64,000 bases of DNA from Algorimicrobium sediminis (GTDB taxonomy: Bacteria; Bacteroidota; Bacteroidia; Flavobacteriales; Flavobacteriaceae): NCBI RefSeq assembly GCF_042684585.1, contig NZ_JBHULS010000003.1, positions 186,001 to 250,000 of the forward strand, written 5' to 3'. This document shows, piece after piece, positions 35,859 to 45,066 of the stretch. A program made the translations under genes and the position numbers. The first letter of the stretch is position 1; each line of letters begins with the position of its first letter. The notes below the pieces were generated by a model that did not search any database, was not told the origin of the DNA, and was given only the letters and a program-made list of their open reading frames with translations.

Positions 35859-36758
35859 ATGAAAAAAATTACGTTATTTTTTAGTGTATTACTTTGCTAC
35901 TCCATGAGTGCGCAGACAAATCTGTTTCAAGACGATTTTGAATCGTATACAGATTTTGCCATTAACAATGTGGGTTCTTGGACTTTAATTGATGTAGATG
36001 GTCTGCCTACTTACGGGTTTCAAGGCGTGGAATTTGCAGACAGTGGAAGTGCAAAATCTTTCCAGGTTTTTAATTCTACAGCAACCACACCTGTTCTAGA
36101 AGCATCTGAAACAAGCAATTGGGAAGGCTATAATAGTACAAAAGGTATGGTGGCATTTGCTGCGGTACCATCTAACGGTGTGTTTAACAACGATTGGTTA
36201 ATTTCACCACAAATTACCTTGGCTGAAAATAGTAATACGGTTTCTTTTTGGTATAAGGGATGTGATGCCGCTTATTCTAGTGAATTATTTACGGTTGGTA
36301 TTTCTACTACCGATACAAATCCAAGTAGTTTTACTGTTATATCTGCAAACCCGGAAAGTGTTCCTGCAAACGATATTACATGGAGACAACTGGTTATTGA
36401 TATTCCAGACACGTACAATAGTACGCCTGTTTACATTGCTATAAACTGCGTATCTCAAGATCAATTTGGATTTATGATTGACGATTTTTCGGTTGACACT
36501 GCCTTGTTAAGCACCGATGAATATGCTTTAAACAACATTTTTATTGGTTGTAAGGATAATGTTATTACCATCTCTAATATGCCGGGTGAGGCTAACTACA
36601 GCATTGTGAATATGGCTGGACAAGAAGTGCTTAAAGGAAATACACGTTTAGAGTCTCAAAACATTGACGCTAGCAACTTGGCTGCTGGAATTTATATTGT
36701 TGAAATTACCGATGTAAACTCCAACGCACAAAAAAGAAAGAAAGTAGTTATTGAGTAA
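35859..36758 (+). CDS. secreted choice-of-anchor J protein with T9SS sorting domain
   Basis: A 299-residue protein. Signal peptide (about 1-18, SMSAQ), a single cleaved-adhesin / choice-of-anchor J jelly-roll (about 20-215, with DDFESYTDF, NDWLISPQITLAE and FMIDDFSVD) and a C-terminal T9SS domain (about 225-299) with YSIVNMAGQEVLKGN, ASNLAAGIYIVEI and the basic end RKKVVIE. The sorting domain is related to that of the 271-residue neighbour. A cell-surface or secreted protein of unknown substrate. Confidence 0.88.
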   Translation: MKKITLFFSVLLCYSMSAQTNLFQDDFESYTDFAINNVGSWTLIDVDGLPTYGFQGVEFADSGSAKSFQVFNSTATTPVLEASETSNWEGYNSTKGMVAFAAVPSNGVFNNDWLISPQITLAENSNTVSFWYKGCDAAYSSELFTVGISTTDTNPSSFTVISANPESVPANDITWRQLVIDIPDTYNSTPVYIAINCVSQDQFGFMIDDFSVDTALLSTDEYALNNIFIGCKDNVITISNMPGEANYSIVNMAGQEVLKGNTRLESQNIDASNLAAGIYIVEITDVNSNAQKRKKVVIE

Positions 36759-36802
36759 CAGTAACGCAATTGGTTTAGAACTCCGGTTTCTAATTCCAAA
36801 CA

Positions 36803-36841
36803 AAAAAAAGGCTATTAAAATTAATTTAATAGCCTTTTTTA
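36803..36841. terminator. bidirectional terminator
   Basis: A perfect stem of about 17 bp (AAAAAAGGCTATTAAA with its complement) around ATTAA, A-run and T-run on the two sides. It separates the T9SS gene from rlmN. Confidence 0.85.
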
Positions 36842-36866
36842 TATGTACTGTTTTTATATTGTTAAA

Positions 36867-37904
36867 TTAACTTTTATTAGCTAATTGCCCGCATGCCGCA
36901 TCAATATCTTTTCCGCGGGAGCGCCTAACAGTAACCGTTATATGGTGTTTTTCTAACATATTAACGTACATATCCAAAGCCTCATTATTAGCTTGCTGAA
37001 ACATACCTTCGTCTATGGGGTTGTATTCTATTAAATTCACTTTACTAGGAGCAAACTTACAAAATGCAATTAAAGCCTCTACATCTTTTTGTTGATCATT
37101 GATGCCTTTCCAAACTACATATTCATAGGTAATCCTGTTTTTAGTTTTGGCATACCAATATTCTAAAGCCTCACGTAAATCGGCTAGTGGGAAGGTTGCA
37201 TTAAAGGGCATAATAGCTGTTCTCACTTCGTCAATAGCGGAATGCAATGAAACTGCCAGTTTAAATTTAACCGCATCATCCGCCATTTTTTTTATCATTT
37301 TAGGCACACCCGAGGTAGACACTACAATGCGTTTTGGCGACATACCCAAGCCTTCTGGCGATGTAATTTTATCAATAGCCTTTAGGACATTATTATAATT
37401 CATAAGTGGTTCGCCCATTCCCATAAACACAATATTGCTTAACGGCCTATTATGATATAACCTACTTTCTTTATCTATAGCTACTACTTGGTCGTAAATT
37501 TCGTCCGGATTAAGGTTACGCATGCGCTTTAGGCGCGCCGTAGCGCAAAACTTACAATCTAAACTACACCCTACTTGACTCGATACACAGGCCGTAGTTC
37601 TGGTTTTAGTAGGAATTAAAACCGATTCTACAATAAGACCATCATGTAGTTTTACCGCGTTTTTAATAGTACCATCGGCACTTTTTTGCATATTATCCAC
37701 CTTAATATGATTAATAACAAAATTATCCTCGAGCATCTGGCGCGTTTCTTTGGACAAGTTGGTCATATCGGAAAAGCTGTGTACAGATTTGCTCCAAAGC
37801 CACTCATACACCTGATTACCACGAAATGCCTTGTCGCCTTCTTTCTCGAAGAAATCGCGCAATTGGTCTTTGCTTAAAGCACGTATGTCTTTTTTCTGAA
37901 TCAT
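36867..37904 (-). CDS. rlmN: dual-specificity 23S rRNA/tRNA adenine-C2 methyltransferase RlmN
   Basis: A 345-residue radical-SAM enzyme that methylates A2503 of 23S rRNA and A37 of certain tRNAs. The iron-sulfur motif CxxxCxxC appears as CSLDCKFC, followed by GMGEPLMNY, RIVVSTSG and a C-terminal segment with VRRSRGKDIDAACGQL holding the second catalytic Cys. Length is normal. The promoter-distal end of the minus-strand block: a terminator separates it from the queA gene upstream, so it probably has its own promoter. Confidence 0.96.
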   Translation of the reverse strand: MIQKKDIRALSKDQLRDFFEKEGDKAFRGNQVYEWLWSKSVHSFSDMTNLSKETRQMLEDNFVINHIKVDNMQKSADGTIKNAVKLHDGLIVESVLIPTKTRTTACVSSQVGCSLDCKFCATARLKRMRNLNPDEIYDQVVAIDKESRLYHNRPLSNIVFMGMGEPLMNYNNVLKAIDKITSPEGLGMSPKRIVVSTSGVPKMIKKMADDAVKFKLAVSLHSAIDEVRTAIMPFNATFPLADLREALEYWYAKTKNRITYEYVVWKGINDQQKDVEALIAFCKFAPSKVNLIEYNPIDEGMFQQANNEALDMYVNMLEKHHITVTVRRSRGKDIDAACGQLANKS

Positions 37905-37924
37905 ATTAGGGTTGCATAAAAACT

Positions 37925-37952
37925 AAAAAAAGCCTTGAAAAACAAGGCTTTT
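37925..37952 (-). terminator. terminator between queA and rlmN
   Basis: Stem AAAGCCTTG/CAAGGCTTT with a short A-rich loop and T-rich flank on the minus strand, 13 bp after the queA stop. Confidence 0.75.
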
Positions 37953-37964
37953 ATATCATGTTTC

Positions 37965-39014
37965 TTATAAAATTAGCATGGCGTCACCATAGCTATAAAA
38001 CTTGTATTTTTCCTTAACAGCCTCCTCGTAGGCTTTTTTAACGAAATCGTGACCAGCAAAAGCAGATACCATCATTAAAAGCGTTGATTTTGGCGTATGG
38101 AAATTGGTAATCATACAATTAGCAATACTAAAATCGTATGGTGGGAAAATAAATTTATTGGACCAGCCATCAAATTCATTTAACAAACCATTTGAAGACA
38201 CCGAACTTTCCACAGAACGCATGGCAGTGGTACCCACGGCACACACACGCTTTTTGTTTTTAATGGCGGTGTTAATAATATCCACGGCAGGTTTCTGAAT
38301 AATTATTTCTTCACTATCCATTTTGTGTTTAGATAAATCCTCTACCTCAACAGGGTTAAAGGTTCCCAAACCAACATGTAAGGTAATTTCGGCAAAATTA
38401 ACGCCTTTAATTTCCAAACGCTTTAGCAAATGTTTAGAAAAATGCAAACCAGCAGTTGGTGCGGCAACGGCTCCTTCATTTTTAGCAAAAATGGTTTGGT
38501 AGCGTTCCTCATCTTCCGGCTCTACCTCGCGTTTAATATACTTTGGTAACGGCGTTTCTCCTAATTCCTTTAGTTTTGCTCTAAAGTCTCTGTAAGAACC
38601 ATCGTAAAGGAAACGTAAGGTTCTACCACGAGACGTGGTATTATCGATAACCTCGGCTACCAACGAATCACCTTCACCAAAATAGAGTTTGTTACCAATA
38701 CGAATTTTCCTAGCAGGATCTACCAAAACATCCCAAAGGCGCTGTTCTTCATTTAATTCGCGTAGTAAAAATACTTCTATACGCGCACCCGTTTTTTCCT
38801 TATTGCCATACAGGCGTGCCGGAAAGACTTTGGTGTTGTTTAATATCATTACATCATCTTCATCAAAATAATTAATGAGATCTTTAAACATTTTATGTTC
38901 AATTGTTTGCTCTTTTCTGTTTAATACCATTAAACGTGACTCATCCCTGTTTTCAGAAGGATATTCAGCTAATAACTCCTCCGGCAATTCGAAGTTAAAG
39001 TGCGATAATTTCAT
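37965..39014 (-). CDS. queA: tRNA preQ1(34) S-adenosylmethionine ribosyltransferase-isomerase
   Basis: A 349-residue protein of usual QueA length. It transfers and isomerises the ribosyl group of SAM to preQ1 in tRNA to make epoxyqueuosine. Motifs: FELPEELLAEYP at the N-terminus, MILNNTKVFPARL, GAVAAPTAGLHFS, LHVGLGTFNPVEV, NFHTPKSTLLMMVSA. It has its own good promoter upstream. It shares the minus strand with aroA. Confidence 0.96.
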   Translation of the reverse strand: MKLSHFNFELPEELLAEYPSENRDESRLMVLNRKEQTIEHKMFKDLINYFDEDDVMILNNTKVFPARLYGNKEKTGARIEVFLLRELNEEQRLWDVLVDPARKIRIGNKLYFGEGDSLVAEVIDNTTSRGRTLRFLYDGSYRDFRAKLKELGETPLPKYIKREVEPEDEERYQTIFAKNEGAVAAPTAGLHFSKHLLKRLEIKGVNFAEITLHVGLGTFNPVEVEDLSKHKMDSEEIIIQKPAVDIINTAIKNKKRVCAVGTTAMRSVESSVSSNGLLNEFDGWSNKFIFPPYDFSIANCMITNFHTPKSTLLMMVSAFAGHDFVKKAYEEAVKEKYKFYSYGDAMLIL

Positions 39015-39067
39015 TTTTTTGATAGACGTGTATATTTAATTAATACTTATTTTAAATGCAAAGATTG

Positions 39068-39099
39068 CAAATATACAACCTGAAAGTAGGCGATGTCAA
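39068..39099 (-). promoter_or_regulatory. queA promoter
   Basis: On the minus strand, TTG (39099-39097), a 21-bp spacer and TATATTTG (39075-39068) fit the Bacteroidetes consensus TTG-N17-23-TAnnTTTG. The implied transcription start is about 45 bp before the queA ATG. Confidence 0.75.
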
Positions 39100-39117
39100 G
39101 TATTTAGCCATTTATTA

Positions 39118-40350
39118 TTAAGAAAGCCTAATTCCAGTGGCTTTCAAGTCCGTCCAAAACGACGGAAATGATTTAGAAACAACAGGCGCATCTAAAATGG
39201 TTAAATCTGTTCTCAAGGCCAGAGGTGCAAAAGCCATAGCCATTCTATGATCGTTGTAGGTAGCTATACATACATCCGGTAGAATAGTTTTGGTTGCAGC
39301 CATGCGTATACTGTTAGTGGTTATAACTACCGAAGCTCCTAACTTTTCTAACTCTGTTTTTAGAGCCACCAACCTATCTGTTTCTTTAATTTTTAAGGTA
39401 TGTAAACCCGTTAGTTTGCAAGACAACCCTAGTCCTAAACAGGTTACAATAATAGTTTGAGCTATATCTGGTGTGTTGGCTAAATGCAAAGAAATGGTGG
39501 TGTTACTTGGCACCAAATTGGTTTTTTTTAGCGTTATCTTGTTATTATGAAAGCTTGTAAAAACTCCAAACTGTTTATAGATATGAGCCAAAGCGGCATC
39601 GCCTTGGTAACTTATTTTTTTAAAGTTGGTTAAAGCTATTTGCGCACCAACAGGGCTTAACGCAATTAAACTATAAAAATATGAAGCAGAACTCCAATCG
39701 CTTTCCACCTGTATAGTGGTTTTTAACGCTTTTTTTAAAGGGTTTACCCGAATGGTGTTTGCGCTTATATGGGTTTCTACCCCTATTTGATGCAACAATT
39801 CCAGCGTCATTTGTATGTAGGGTGTAGACGTAATTTGGCCCGTCAACTTTAGTTGTAATCCGTTTTTTAATTTAGGACCAATAAGTAGTAATGCAGAAAT
39901 ATACTGACTACTTACACCGGCGTGAATAGTTACCGTTTGCCCACTTAATTTTTTGCCTTCAATTTGGAGCGGTGGAAAACCATTAGCGTTTAAATAGGTT
40001 ATGCGCGCACCTAATTGGTTTAACGCATCTACTAAAATTTTAATAGGGCGTTGCCTCATACGCTGGGAACCCGTTAAAGTAAGCGTTTTGTTTTCTTGCA
40101 TGGCAAAAAAAGCGGTTAAAAAACGCATAGCCGTACCCGCATGTTGAATGTTTATTAGGCTGTCCTGGCTGGCAAGGGCTTGTGCCATAAGTACCGTATC
40201 GTCCGAATTTGAAACGTTAGCGAGTTCCAATTCGGGAAACAAGGCTTGCAAAAGCAGCAATCTGTTAGACTCACTTTTGGAACCTGCTATATGAATGGGC
40301 TCTGTAGGACTCCTAAAAGTAGATTTATGCAGTTTCAAATTATGAGGCAT
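39118..40350 (-). CDS. aroA: 3-phosphoshikimate 1-carboxyvinyltransferase (EPSP synthase)
   Basis: A 410-residue two-domain protein that joins shikimate 3-phosphate with PEP in the shikimate pathway. Substrate motifs: HIAGSKSESNRLLLLQAL near the N-terminus, NAGT-type IQHAGTAMRFLTAF, LTGSQRMRQRPI, the KETDRL segment and NDHRMAMAF near the C-terminus. Shorter than many bacterial AroA (about 430) but complete. The T of AGTAMRF and the KxE segment are kept. Part of an aromatic amino-acid cluster with the DAHP synthase gene. Confidence 0.95.
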   Translation of the reverse strand: MPHNLKLHKSTFRSPTEPIHIAGSKSESNRLLLLQALFPELELANVSNSDDTVLMAQALASQDSLINIQHAGTAMRFLTAFFAMQENKTLTLTGSQRMRQRPIKILVDALNQLGARITYLNANGFPPLQIEGKKLSGQTVTIHAGVSSQYISALLLIGPKLKNGLQLKLTGQITSTPYIQMTLELLHQIGVETHISANTIRVNPLKKALKTTIQVESDWSSASYFYSLIALSPVGAQIALTNFKKISYQGDAALAHIYKQFGVFTSFHNNKITLKKTNLVPSNTTISLHLANTPDIAQTIIVTCLGLGLSCKLTGLHTLKIKETDRLVALKTELEKLGASVVITTNSIRMAATKTILPDVCIATYNDHRMAMAFAPLALRTDLTILDAPVVSKSFPSFWTDLKATGIRLS

Positions 40351-40474
40351 AAGCGACTAATAATATACACGGTTAAAAATATGACAACATCCATTTGCCA
40401 AAAGCAACTAGCGCTTCTTTTACAAAACACGGTAGCTAAAAATTGGTTTCTTTTTATAAAAGAGACTGTTTGTA

Positions 40475-40810
40475 CTATTCAGGCTTTTGTAATTTAGGGT
40501 TGTTATGGTGCCTGTTGTGATCTCGCTTTGTTTTAATATCTAATTTTTTATCGAATGCCGCTTGCAAGTCGACACCCGTTTGATTTGCAAGGCATAAAAC
40601 CACAAAAACAACATCGGCTAATTCTTCGCCTAAATCTTTATGCTTATCACTTTCCTTTTCGCTTTGCTCTCCATAGCGTCTTGCAATAATTCGGGCCACT
40701 TCACCAACTTCCTCTGTTAGTTGCGCCATGTTGGTTAGCTCATTAAAATACCGGACGCCATGCGCTTTTATCCATTCATCTACGGCTTTTTGTGCGTTTT
40801 TAATTTCCAT
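40475..40810 (-). CDS. MazG-like nucleotide pyrophosphohydrolase
   Basis: A 111-residue single-domain MazG-like protein. The acidic metal-binding pattern is visible as QLTEEVGEVARIIA followed by DLGEELADVVFVVLCLAN (EExxE...ExxD). It should hydrolyse a (d)NTP, possibly non-canonical, to the monophosphate and pyrophosphate. It lies between dtd and aroA on the same strand. The C-terminus is basic (KRDHNRHHNNPK). Confidence 0.9.
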   Translation of the reverse strand: MEIKNAQKAVDEWIKAHGVRYFNELTNMAQLTEEVGEVARIIARRYGEQSEKESDKHKDLGEELADVVFVVLCLANQTGVDLQAAFDKKLDIKTKRDHNRHHNNPKLQKPE

Positions 40811-40870
40811 ATTAAGCTTTCTTTGTAACTATTTTTTAATTCGCTGGCTTTTACCCATTCATAAAACTTT

Positions 40871-41323
40871 TTAAATTTTATGTTTGGTGTCCAAGATAAT
40901 AGTAACCGGCCCATCATTTATTAACCCAACTTGCATATCGGCTCCAAAGGTGCCTGATTGCACTTTTTTTCCTAAATCCTTGGCTAACTGTTTAATAAAA
41001 TCCTGATACAACGGAATGGCCACATCGGACTTTGCCGCTTTTATATAACTGGGTCTGTTACCTTTTTTTGTACTAGCATGGAGTGTAAATTGACTTACCA
41101 CAATAATATCGCCATCAGAATCTAAAATTGATTGGTTCATAACTCCTGCCACATCGGGAAAAATGCGCATGTTCACAATTTTATTGCACAGCCATGTTAT
41201 ATCCTCGGCTGTGTCGGCATTTTCAATACCTAACAACACCAACAAACCTTTCTGTATAGACGCTACTTGCACGTCATTAATACTAACATTAGCTTCAGAA
41301 ACCCTTTGAATAACCACTTTCAT
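40871..41323 (-). CDS. dtd: D-aminoacyl-tRNA deacylase
   Basis: A 150-residue protein of exact family length. It removes D-amino acids and glycine wrongly attached to tRNA. Both signature motifs are present: SQFTL (VVSQFTLHAST) and the GP motif in NDGPVTIILD near the C-terminus. The N-terminus MKVVIQRVSEANV is typical. Lies 42 bp from rsgA in the same direction. Confidence 0.96.
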   Translation of the reverse strand: MKVVIQRVSEANVSINDVQVASIQKGLLVLLGIENADTAEDITWLCNKIVNMRIFPDVAGVMNQSILDSDGDIIVVSQFTLHASTKKGNRPSYIKAAKSDVAIPLYQDFIKQLAKDLGKKVQSGTFGADMQVGLINDGPVTIILDTKHKI

Positions 41324-41365
41324 TACCTTACCACACTTATTTTATATGATTACCATCTTAAAACC

Positions 41366-42316
41366 TTATTTCATCCATTCTTCTGTTCGGAAGTGCTCGT
41401 CGTCTCCTTCTAATATTTGTAGGTAACTGCGGTAGCGTGATGCTGCGATTTCGTTTGCTTCCAAGGCTTTTTTAACCGCACAATGCGGCTCTTCAACATG
41501 AATACAGTTATTAAACTTGCAATCTTGTTTTAAGGCAAAAAACTCTGGAAAATAATCGCTTACTTCTTCCTTATCCATGTCTACCACCCCAAACCCCTTA
41601 ATACCTGGGGTATCGATAATTTTAGCGCCAAAACTTAAATCGAACATTTCTGCAAATGTTGTGGTGTGTTGGCCTTGCATATGTTGGGAAGATATGGCTT
41701 TTGTTTTCAAGTCCAATTGGGGCTCTATGGCATTTACTAAAGTAGATTTACCAACACCAGAGTGCCCAGCAAACATGCTCACTTTGCCTGCCATTAGCGT
41801 TTTAACTTTATCTATATTTTTACCTGTTGCTGCCGAAATACCAATACATTCATACCCAATTTTGCGGTAAACATGTGCTAAATAACGTACCTCATTTAAA
41901 GTCTCTTCTTGATAGGTGTCTACTTTATTAAAAAGCAAAATTGTTTTAACAGAATACGCTTGGGCTGTTACCAAAAAACGATCTATAAAACTGGTAAAAG
42001 TTGGCGGATTATCTATGGTAACTAATAAAAACACCTGATCTATATTGGCTGCAATAATATGTGTTTGTTTGGACAGGTTTACCGATTTTCGGACAATATA
42101 ATTTTTCCGATCGTGAATGGCGGTTATAATGCCTACAGGCGCCTCATTATTATCGTGATCCAAATCGAAATCTACGCGATCGCCCACCGCAACAGGATTG
42201 GTACTTTTTATACCTTTCATCCTGAATTTACCTTTTATACGGCACGGATACATAGCACCTAAATCCGTTTTTACGGTGTACCAACTTCCTGTAGATTTAT
42301 AAACGATTCCCGTCAT
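41366..42316 (-). CDS. rsgA: small-ribosomal-subunit biogenesis GTPase RsgA
   Basis: A 316-residue circularly permuted GTPase that helps mature the 30S subunit. OB-fold at about 1-75, then GTPase motifs in permuted order: NKVD (LLFNKVD), the P-loop GHSGVGKSTL, then the switch/G3 segment IIDTPGIKGF. A C-terminal zinc knuckle follows with Cys and His ligands in CKFNNCIHVEEPHC. Part of the minus-strand block with dtd. Confidence 0.97.
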   Translation of the reverse strand: MTGIVYKSTGSWYTVKTDLGAMYPCRIKGKFRMKGIKSTNPVAVGDRVDFDLDHDNNEAPVGIITAIHDRKNYIVRKSVNLSKQTHIIAANIDQVFLLVTIDNPPTFTSFIDRFLVTAQAYSVKTILLFNKVDTYQEETLNEVRYLAHVYRKIGYECIGISAATGKNIDKVKTLMAGKVSMFAGHSGVGKSTLVNAIEPQLDLKTKAISSQHMQGQHTTTFAEMFDLSFGAKIIDTPGIKGFGVVDMDKEEVSDYFPEFFALKQDCKFNNCIHVEEPHCAVKKALEANEIAASRYRSYLQILEGDDEHFRTEEWMK

Positions 42317-42375
42317 GGTTACAAAGATGCAATATTATTTTATTTTGAAGGTTTGCTGCATTAAGAAACCCGTTT

Positions 42376-43458
42376 TTAATTATTAATAACATTTTTCTGG
42401 TGGTTAATGGACTCCTGGTGTACAGCCTTAAAAACACGTAAAATAAATTCCTCGCTCAAATCTTTTTCTTTGCCTTGCAAAATCATACGTCCCAGTATGG
42501 CGTTCCAGCGTTTGGCCTGTAAAACAGCTACATTATGCTCTTTTTTAAGCAATCCTATTTGTTCGGCTATTTGCATGCGTTTACCCAGAATATCAATTAA
42601 TTGATGATCTATTAAATCTATTTGCGTACGCATAGTATTTAATTTATTTTTATAATCTGCCGCATGACCCGTTTCATTTCTTACCTGCAAACTGGCCATA
42701 ATTTTAATCAAGGTATCTGGTGTTATTTGCTGTTCGGCATCGCTCCAAGCATTTTCCGGATCCATGTGGGTTTCAATCATTAAGCCATCGTAATTTAAAT
42801 CCAGCCCTGTTTGGCACAACTCGGAAATAATATCTCGTCGACCCGCAATATGCGAGGGATCTAGAATTAGCGGCAAGTCTGGAAATCTATTTTGTAATTC
42901 AATGGGAAGCTGCCACTCCGGGTTATTTCGGTAATATGTTTTTTCATACGTTGAAAACCCCCTGTGTATAACACCAATATTTTTTATATTGGCAGTATGC
43001 AGACGCTCTACAGCCCCTAGCCACAAACTCAAATCTGGATTTACAGGATTTTTTACCAATACAATTTTATTGGTTCCTTTTAGGGCATTAGCTATTTCTT
43101 GTACCACAAACGGGCTAACCGTTGTGCGGGCACCTATCCAAAGAACATCTACATCATGTTCCAGAGCCAAGCTAACGTGGTTGGCATTTGCCACCTCTGT
43201 AGCGGTTAGCATACCCGTTTCGGCTTTAGCCTTTTGTAACCACTTTAAACCCAAAGCGCCAACGCCTTCAAAATTACCCGGGCGCGTGCGCGGTTTCCAA
43301 ATACCAGCTCTTAAAATAGTAGCATCTGTATGTTTTAATTGGTGTGCTATATTTAATACTTGGGCTTCCGTTTCTGCACTGCAGGGACCTGCAATAACCA
43401 AAGGATGCTTTAGTTGAAAATTATCTAACCAATTTTTTAATTCTTTTTTATTTTCCAT
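42376..43458 (-). CDS. bifunctional DAHP synthase / chorismate mutase
   Basis: A 360-residue fusion. N-terminal DAHP synthase of the short (KDO8P-like) type, about 1-260, with PLVIAGPCSAETEAQ, AGIWKPRTRPG, IGARTTVSPF, VLVKNPVNPD, DPSHIAGRRD and MIETHMDPE. C-terminal AroQ-type chorismate mutase, about 270-355, with LNTMRTQIDLIDHQLIDIL and RWNAILGRM. It starts the shikimate pathway and commits chorismate to Phe/Tyr; the fused mutase usually allows feedback by prephenate. The 132 bp separating it from the aminotransferase gene is where I would expect tyrA. Confidence 0.94.
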   Translation of the reverse strand: MENKKELKNWLDNFQLKHPLVIAGPCSAETEAQVLNIAHQLKHTDATILRAGIWKPRTRPGNFEGVGALGLKWLQKAKAETGMLTATEVANANHVSLALEHDVDVLWIGARTTVSPFVVQEIANALKGTNKIVLVKNPVNPDLSLWLGAVERLHTANIKNIGVIHRGFSTYEKTYYRNNPEWQLPIELQNRFPDLPLILDPSHIAGRRDIISELCQTGLDLNYDGLMIETHMDPENAWSDAEQQITPDTLIKIMASLQVRNETGHAADYKNKLNTMRTQIDLIDHQLIDILGKRMQIAEQIGLLKKEHNVAVLQAKRWNAILGRMILQGKEKDLSEEFILRVFKAVHQESINHQKNVINN

Positions 43459-43590
43459 AGTTTTTTATTTGGGATTTATTTTATGCTACAAATAAATCCG
43501 TTTTCACTTGCCTGCAAGGCAGGGCTATTCCTAAATCACCCTTACATAAATAAGTTATTTTGCACTAACTTACCAGTTATAAATCCTCTT

Positions 43591-44733
43591 TCAAACGCGT
43601 GCTATAGCTTCCTCTATAACCTCTGTCGGTGCACATAACGAAAACCTTGCATAACCTTCGCCATTCGTTCCAAAAACAGTACCAGGTGCAATAAATATAT
43701 GTGAATCTTTTAATAAAAGCTCTGTAAATTCTTCCGCTTTAATATAGGGCGGTAATTTAGCCCATACAAACAACCCCGTGGCCTGTTTATTATACGTACA
43801 ATTTAGGGCATTGGCCAAATTCCAAATTAGGGCTTGGCGCTGCTTGTAAACCTGATTTAAACTAGCATACCACAACCGCGAACAGCTCATGGCCTGAATG
43901 GCCGCTTGCTGAATACCAAACAACATACCCGAGTCCATATTGGTTTTTACTCTTAAAATGGCATTTATATAATGTGCTTGACCTAACACCATACCTACAC
44001 GCCAGCCTGCCATATTAAACGTTTTGCTTAACGAATTTAATTCCAAACAAACTGCTTTAGCTCCCGGAGTTTGCAGAATACTTTTTGGTGTATCATTTAA
44101 AATAAAGCTATACGGGTTGTCATTTACAATTAAAATATTATGTCGTTTTGCAAACGCAATTAATTCTAAAAAAAAGGCTTCTGTTGCGTTTGCTCCCGTT
44201 GGCATATGCGGATAATTTACCCACATAATTTTAACCTTGCTTAAGTCCTGGCGTTCTAAAGCCTCAAAATTAACTAACCAATTGGATGTTTCATGTAAAT
44301 CGTAATAAATGGGGTTAGCGCCGCACAGTTTTGCCACAGAAGCATAGGTAGGATAACCCGGATTAGGAATTAACACAGCATCGCCCGGATTTAAAAATGC
44401 CATTGAAATATGCATAATTCCCTCCTTGCTGCCCATAAGCGGCAATACTTCGGTGGTCGGGCTTACATATACATTGTATTGGTTTCTGTAAAAAGAAACC
44501 ATAGCCTCGCGTAGCTCTGGCAGACCTTTATAGCTCTGGTATTGACTAGCTTGGGGGTGGTTAAAGCTAGCTGTTAGGGCATTAATAACTTTTTGTGGTG
44601 GATTTAAATCGGGACTGCCAACACCTAAATTAATTACTGGTTTGCCGTTAGCTTTTAGCAAAGCCACCTCTTGCAACTTTTTTGAGAAATAATATTCCGA
44701 TACTGTTTCCAGTCTGTTGGCTACTTCAATCAT
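43591..44733 (-). CDS. class I/II PLP-dependent aminotransferase (aromatic cluster type)
   Basis: A 380-residue fold-type I aminotransferase. The PLP lysine lies in LNSLSKTFNMAGWRVGM, the Asn/Asp cofactor contacts in VNYPHMPTGA and IVNDNPYSF, and the substrate Arg in ARFSLCAP. The start MIEVANRLETVSEYYFSKKL matches the aminotransferase that, in flavobacteria, sits between pheA and tyrA and is thought to transaminate phenylpyruvate, hydroxyphenylpyruvate or prephenate. Both partners are absent here. An intrinsic terminator lies upstream on the same strand. Confidence 0.9.
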   Translation of the reverse strand: MIEVANRLETVSEYYFSKKLQEVALLKANGKPVINLGVGSPDLNPPQKVINALTASFNHPQASQYQSYKGLPELREAMVSFYRNQYNVYVSPTTEVLPLMGSKEGIMHISMAFLNPGDAVLIPNPGYPTYASVAKLCGANPIYYDLHETSNWLVNFEALERQDLSKVKIMWVNYPHMPTGANATEAFFLELIAFAKRHNILIVNDNPYSFILNDTPKSILQTPGAKAVCLELNSLSKTFNMAGWRVGMVLGQAHYINAILRVKTNMDSGMLFGIQQAAIQAMSCSRLWYASLNQVYKQRQALIWNLANALNCTYNKQATGLFVWAKLPPYIKAEEFTELLLKDSHIFIAPGTVFGTNGEGYARFSLCAPTEVIEEAIARV

Positions 44734-44843
44734 TTCGCTGCCTACCCTGTGTTAATGTGTTTGTATTTCTATAAGTCATTGTACCAATATTTAACGTTTG
44801 TTGCTACCGGATTTTACATGTATTACAGACCACCCCTTTACGG

Positions 44844-44874
44844 CCAAAAAAAGCCGCGAAAGACATCGTGGCTT
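44844..44874 (-). terminator. orphan terminator/attenuator upstream of the aminotransferase
   Basis: On the minus strand, stem AAGCCACGA/TCGCGGCTT (one mismatch), loop TGTCTT, then TTTTTTT. It lies about 110 bp upstream of the aminotransferase start and no gene precedes it on that strand, only the divergent gldA. Confidence 0.6.
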
Positions 44875-45058
44875 ATACGGTTGTAACGGTTTTGTCTTAT
44901 TTATTAGGGTTTAATATACCAGCCATTTTAAAAGTAATATGTTAAGCACAAAAACCCCAATGAGGCTAAATTAGGCAATAAATAAACAAAATAAAATGTT
45001 TTTTATTGAATTTGACCCATTAGAATTTTCTGGTGTAGAGCATGTCAGAATTATGTGT

Positions 45059-45066
45059 TATTTTTG
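45059..45066 (+). promoter_or_regulatory. -7 promoter element for gldA
   Basis: TATTTTTG matches TAnnTTTG and lies 19 bp before the ATG at 45085. An in-frame GTG at 45055 is upstream of it and is rejected as start. Confidence 0.6.

Noticed and set aside
44804..44866. 20-codon minus-strand frame (MSFAAFFGRK...) as a leader peptide
   Set aside because: It overlaps the terminator stem itself and its Phe codons are not clustered as in true attenuator peptides; kept only as a side note to the orphan terminator.
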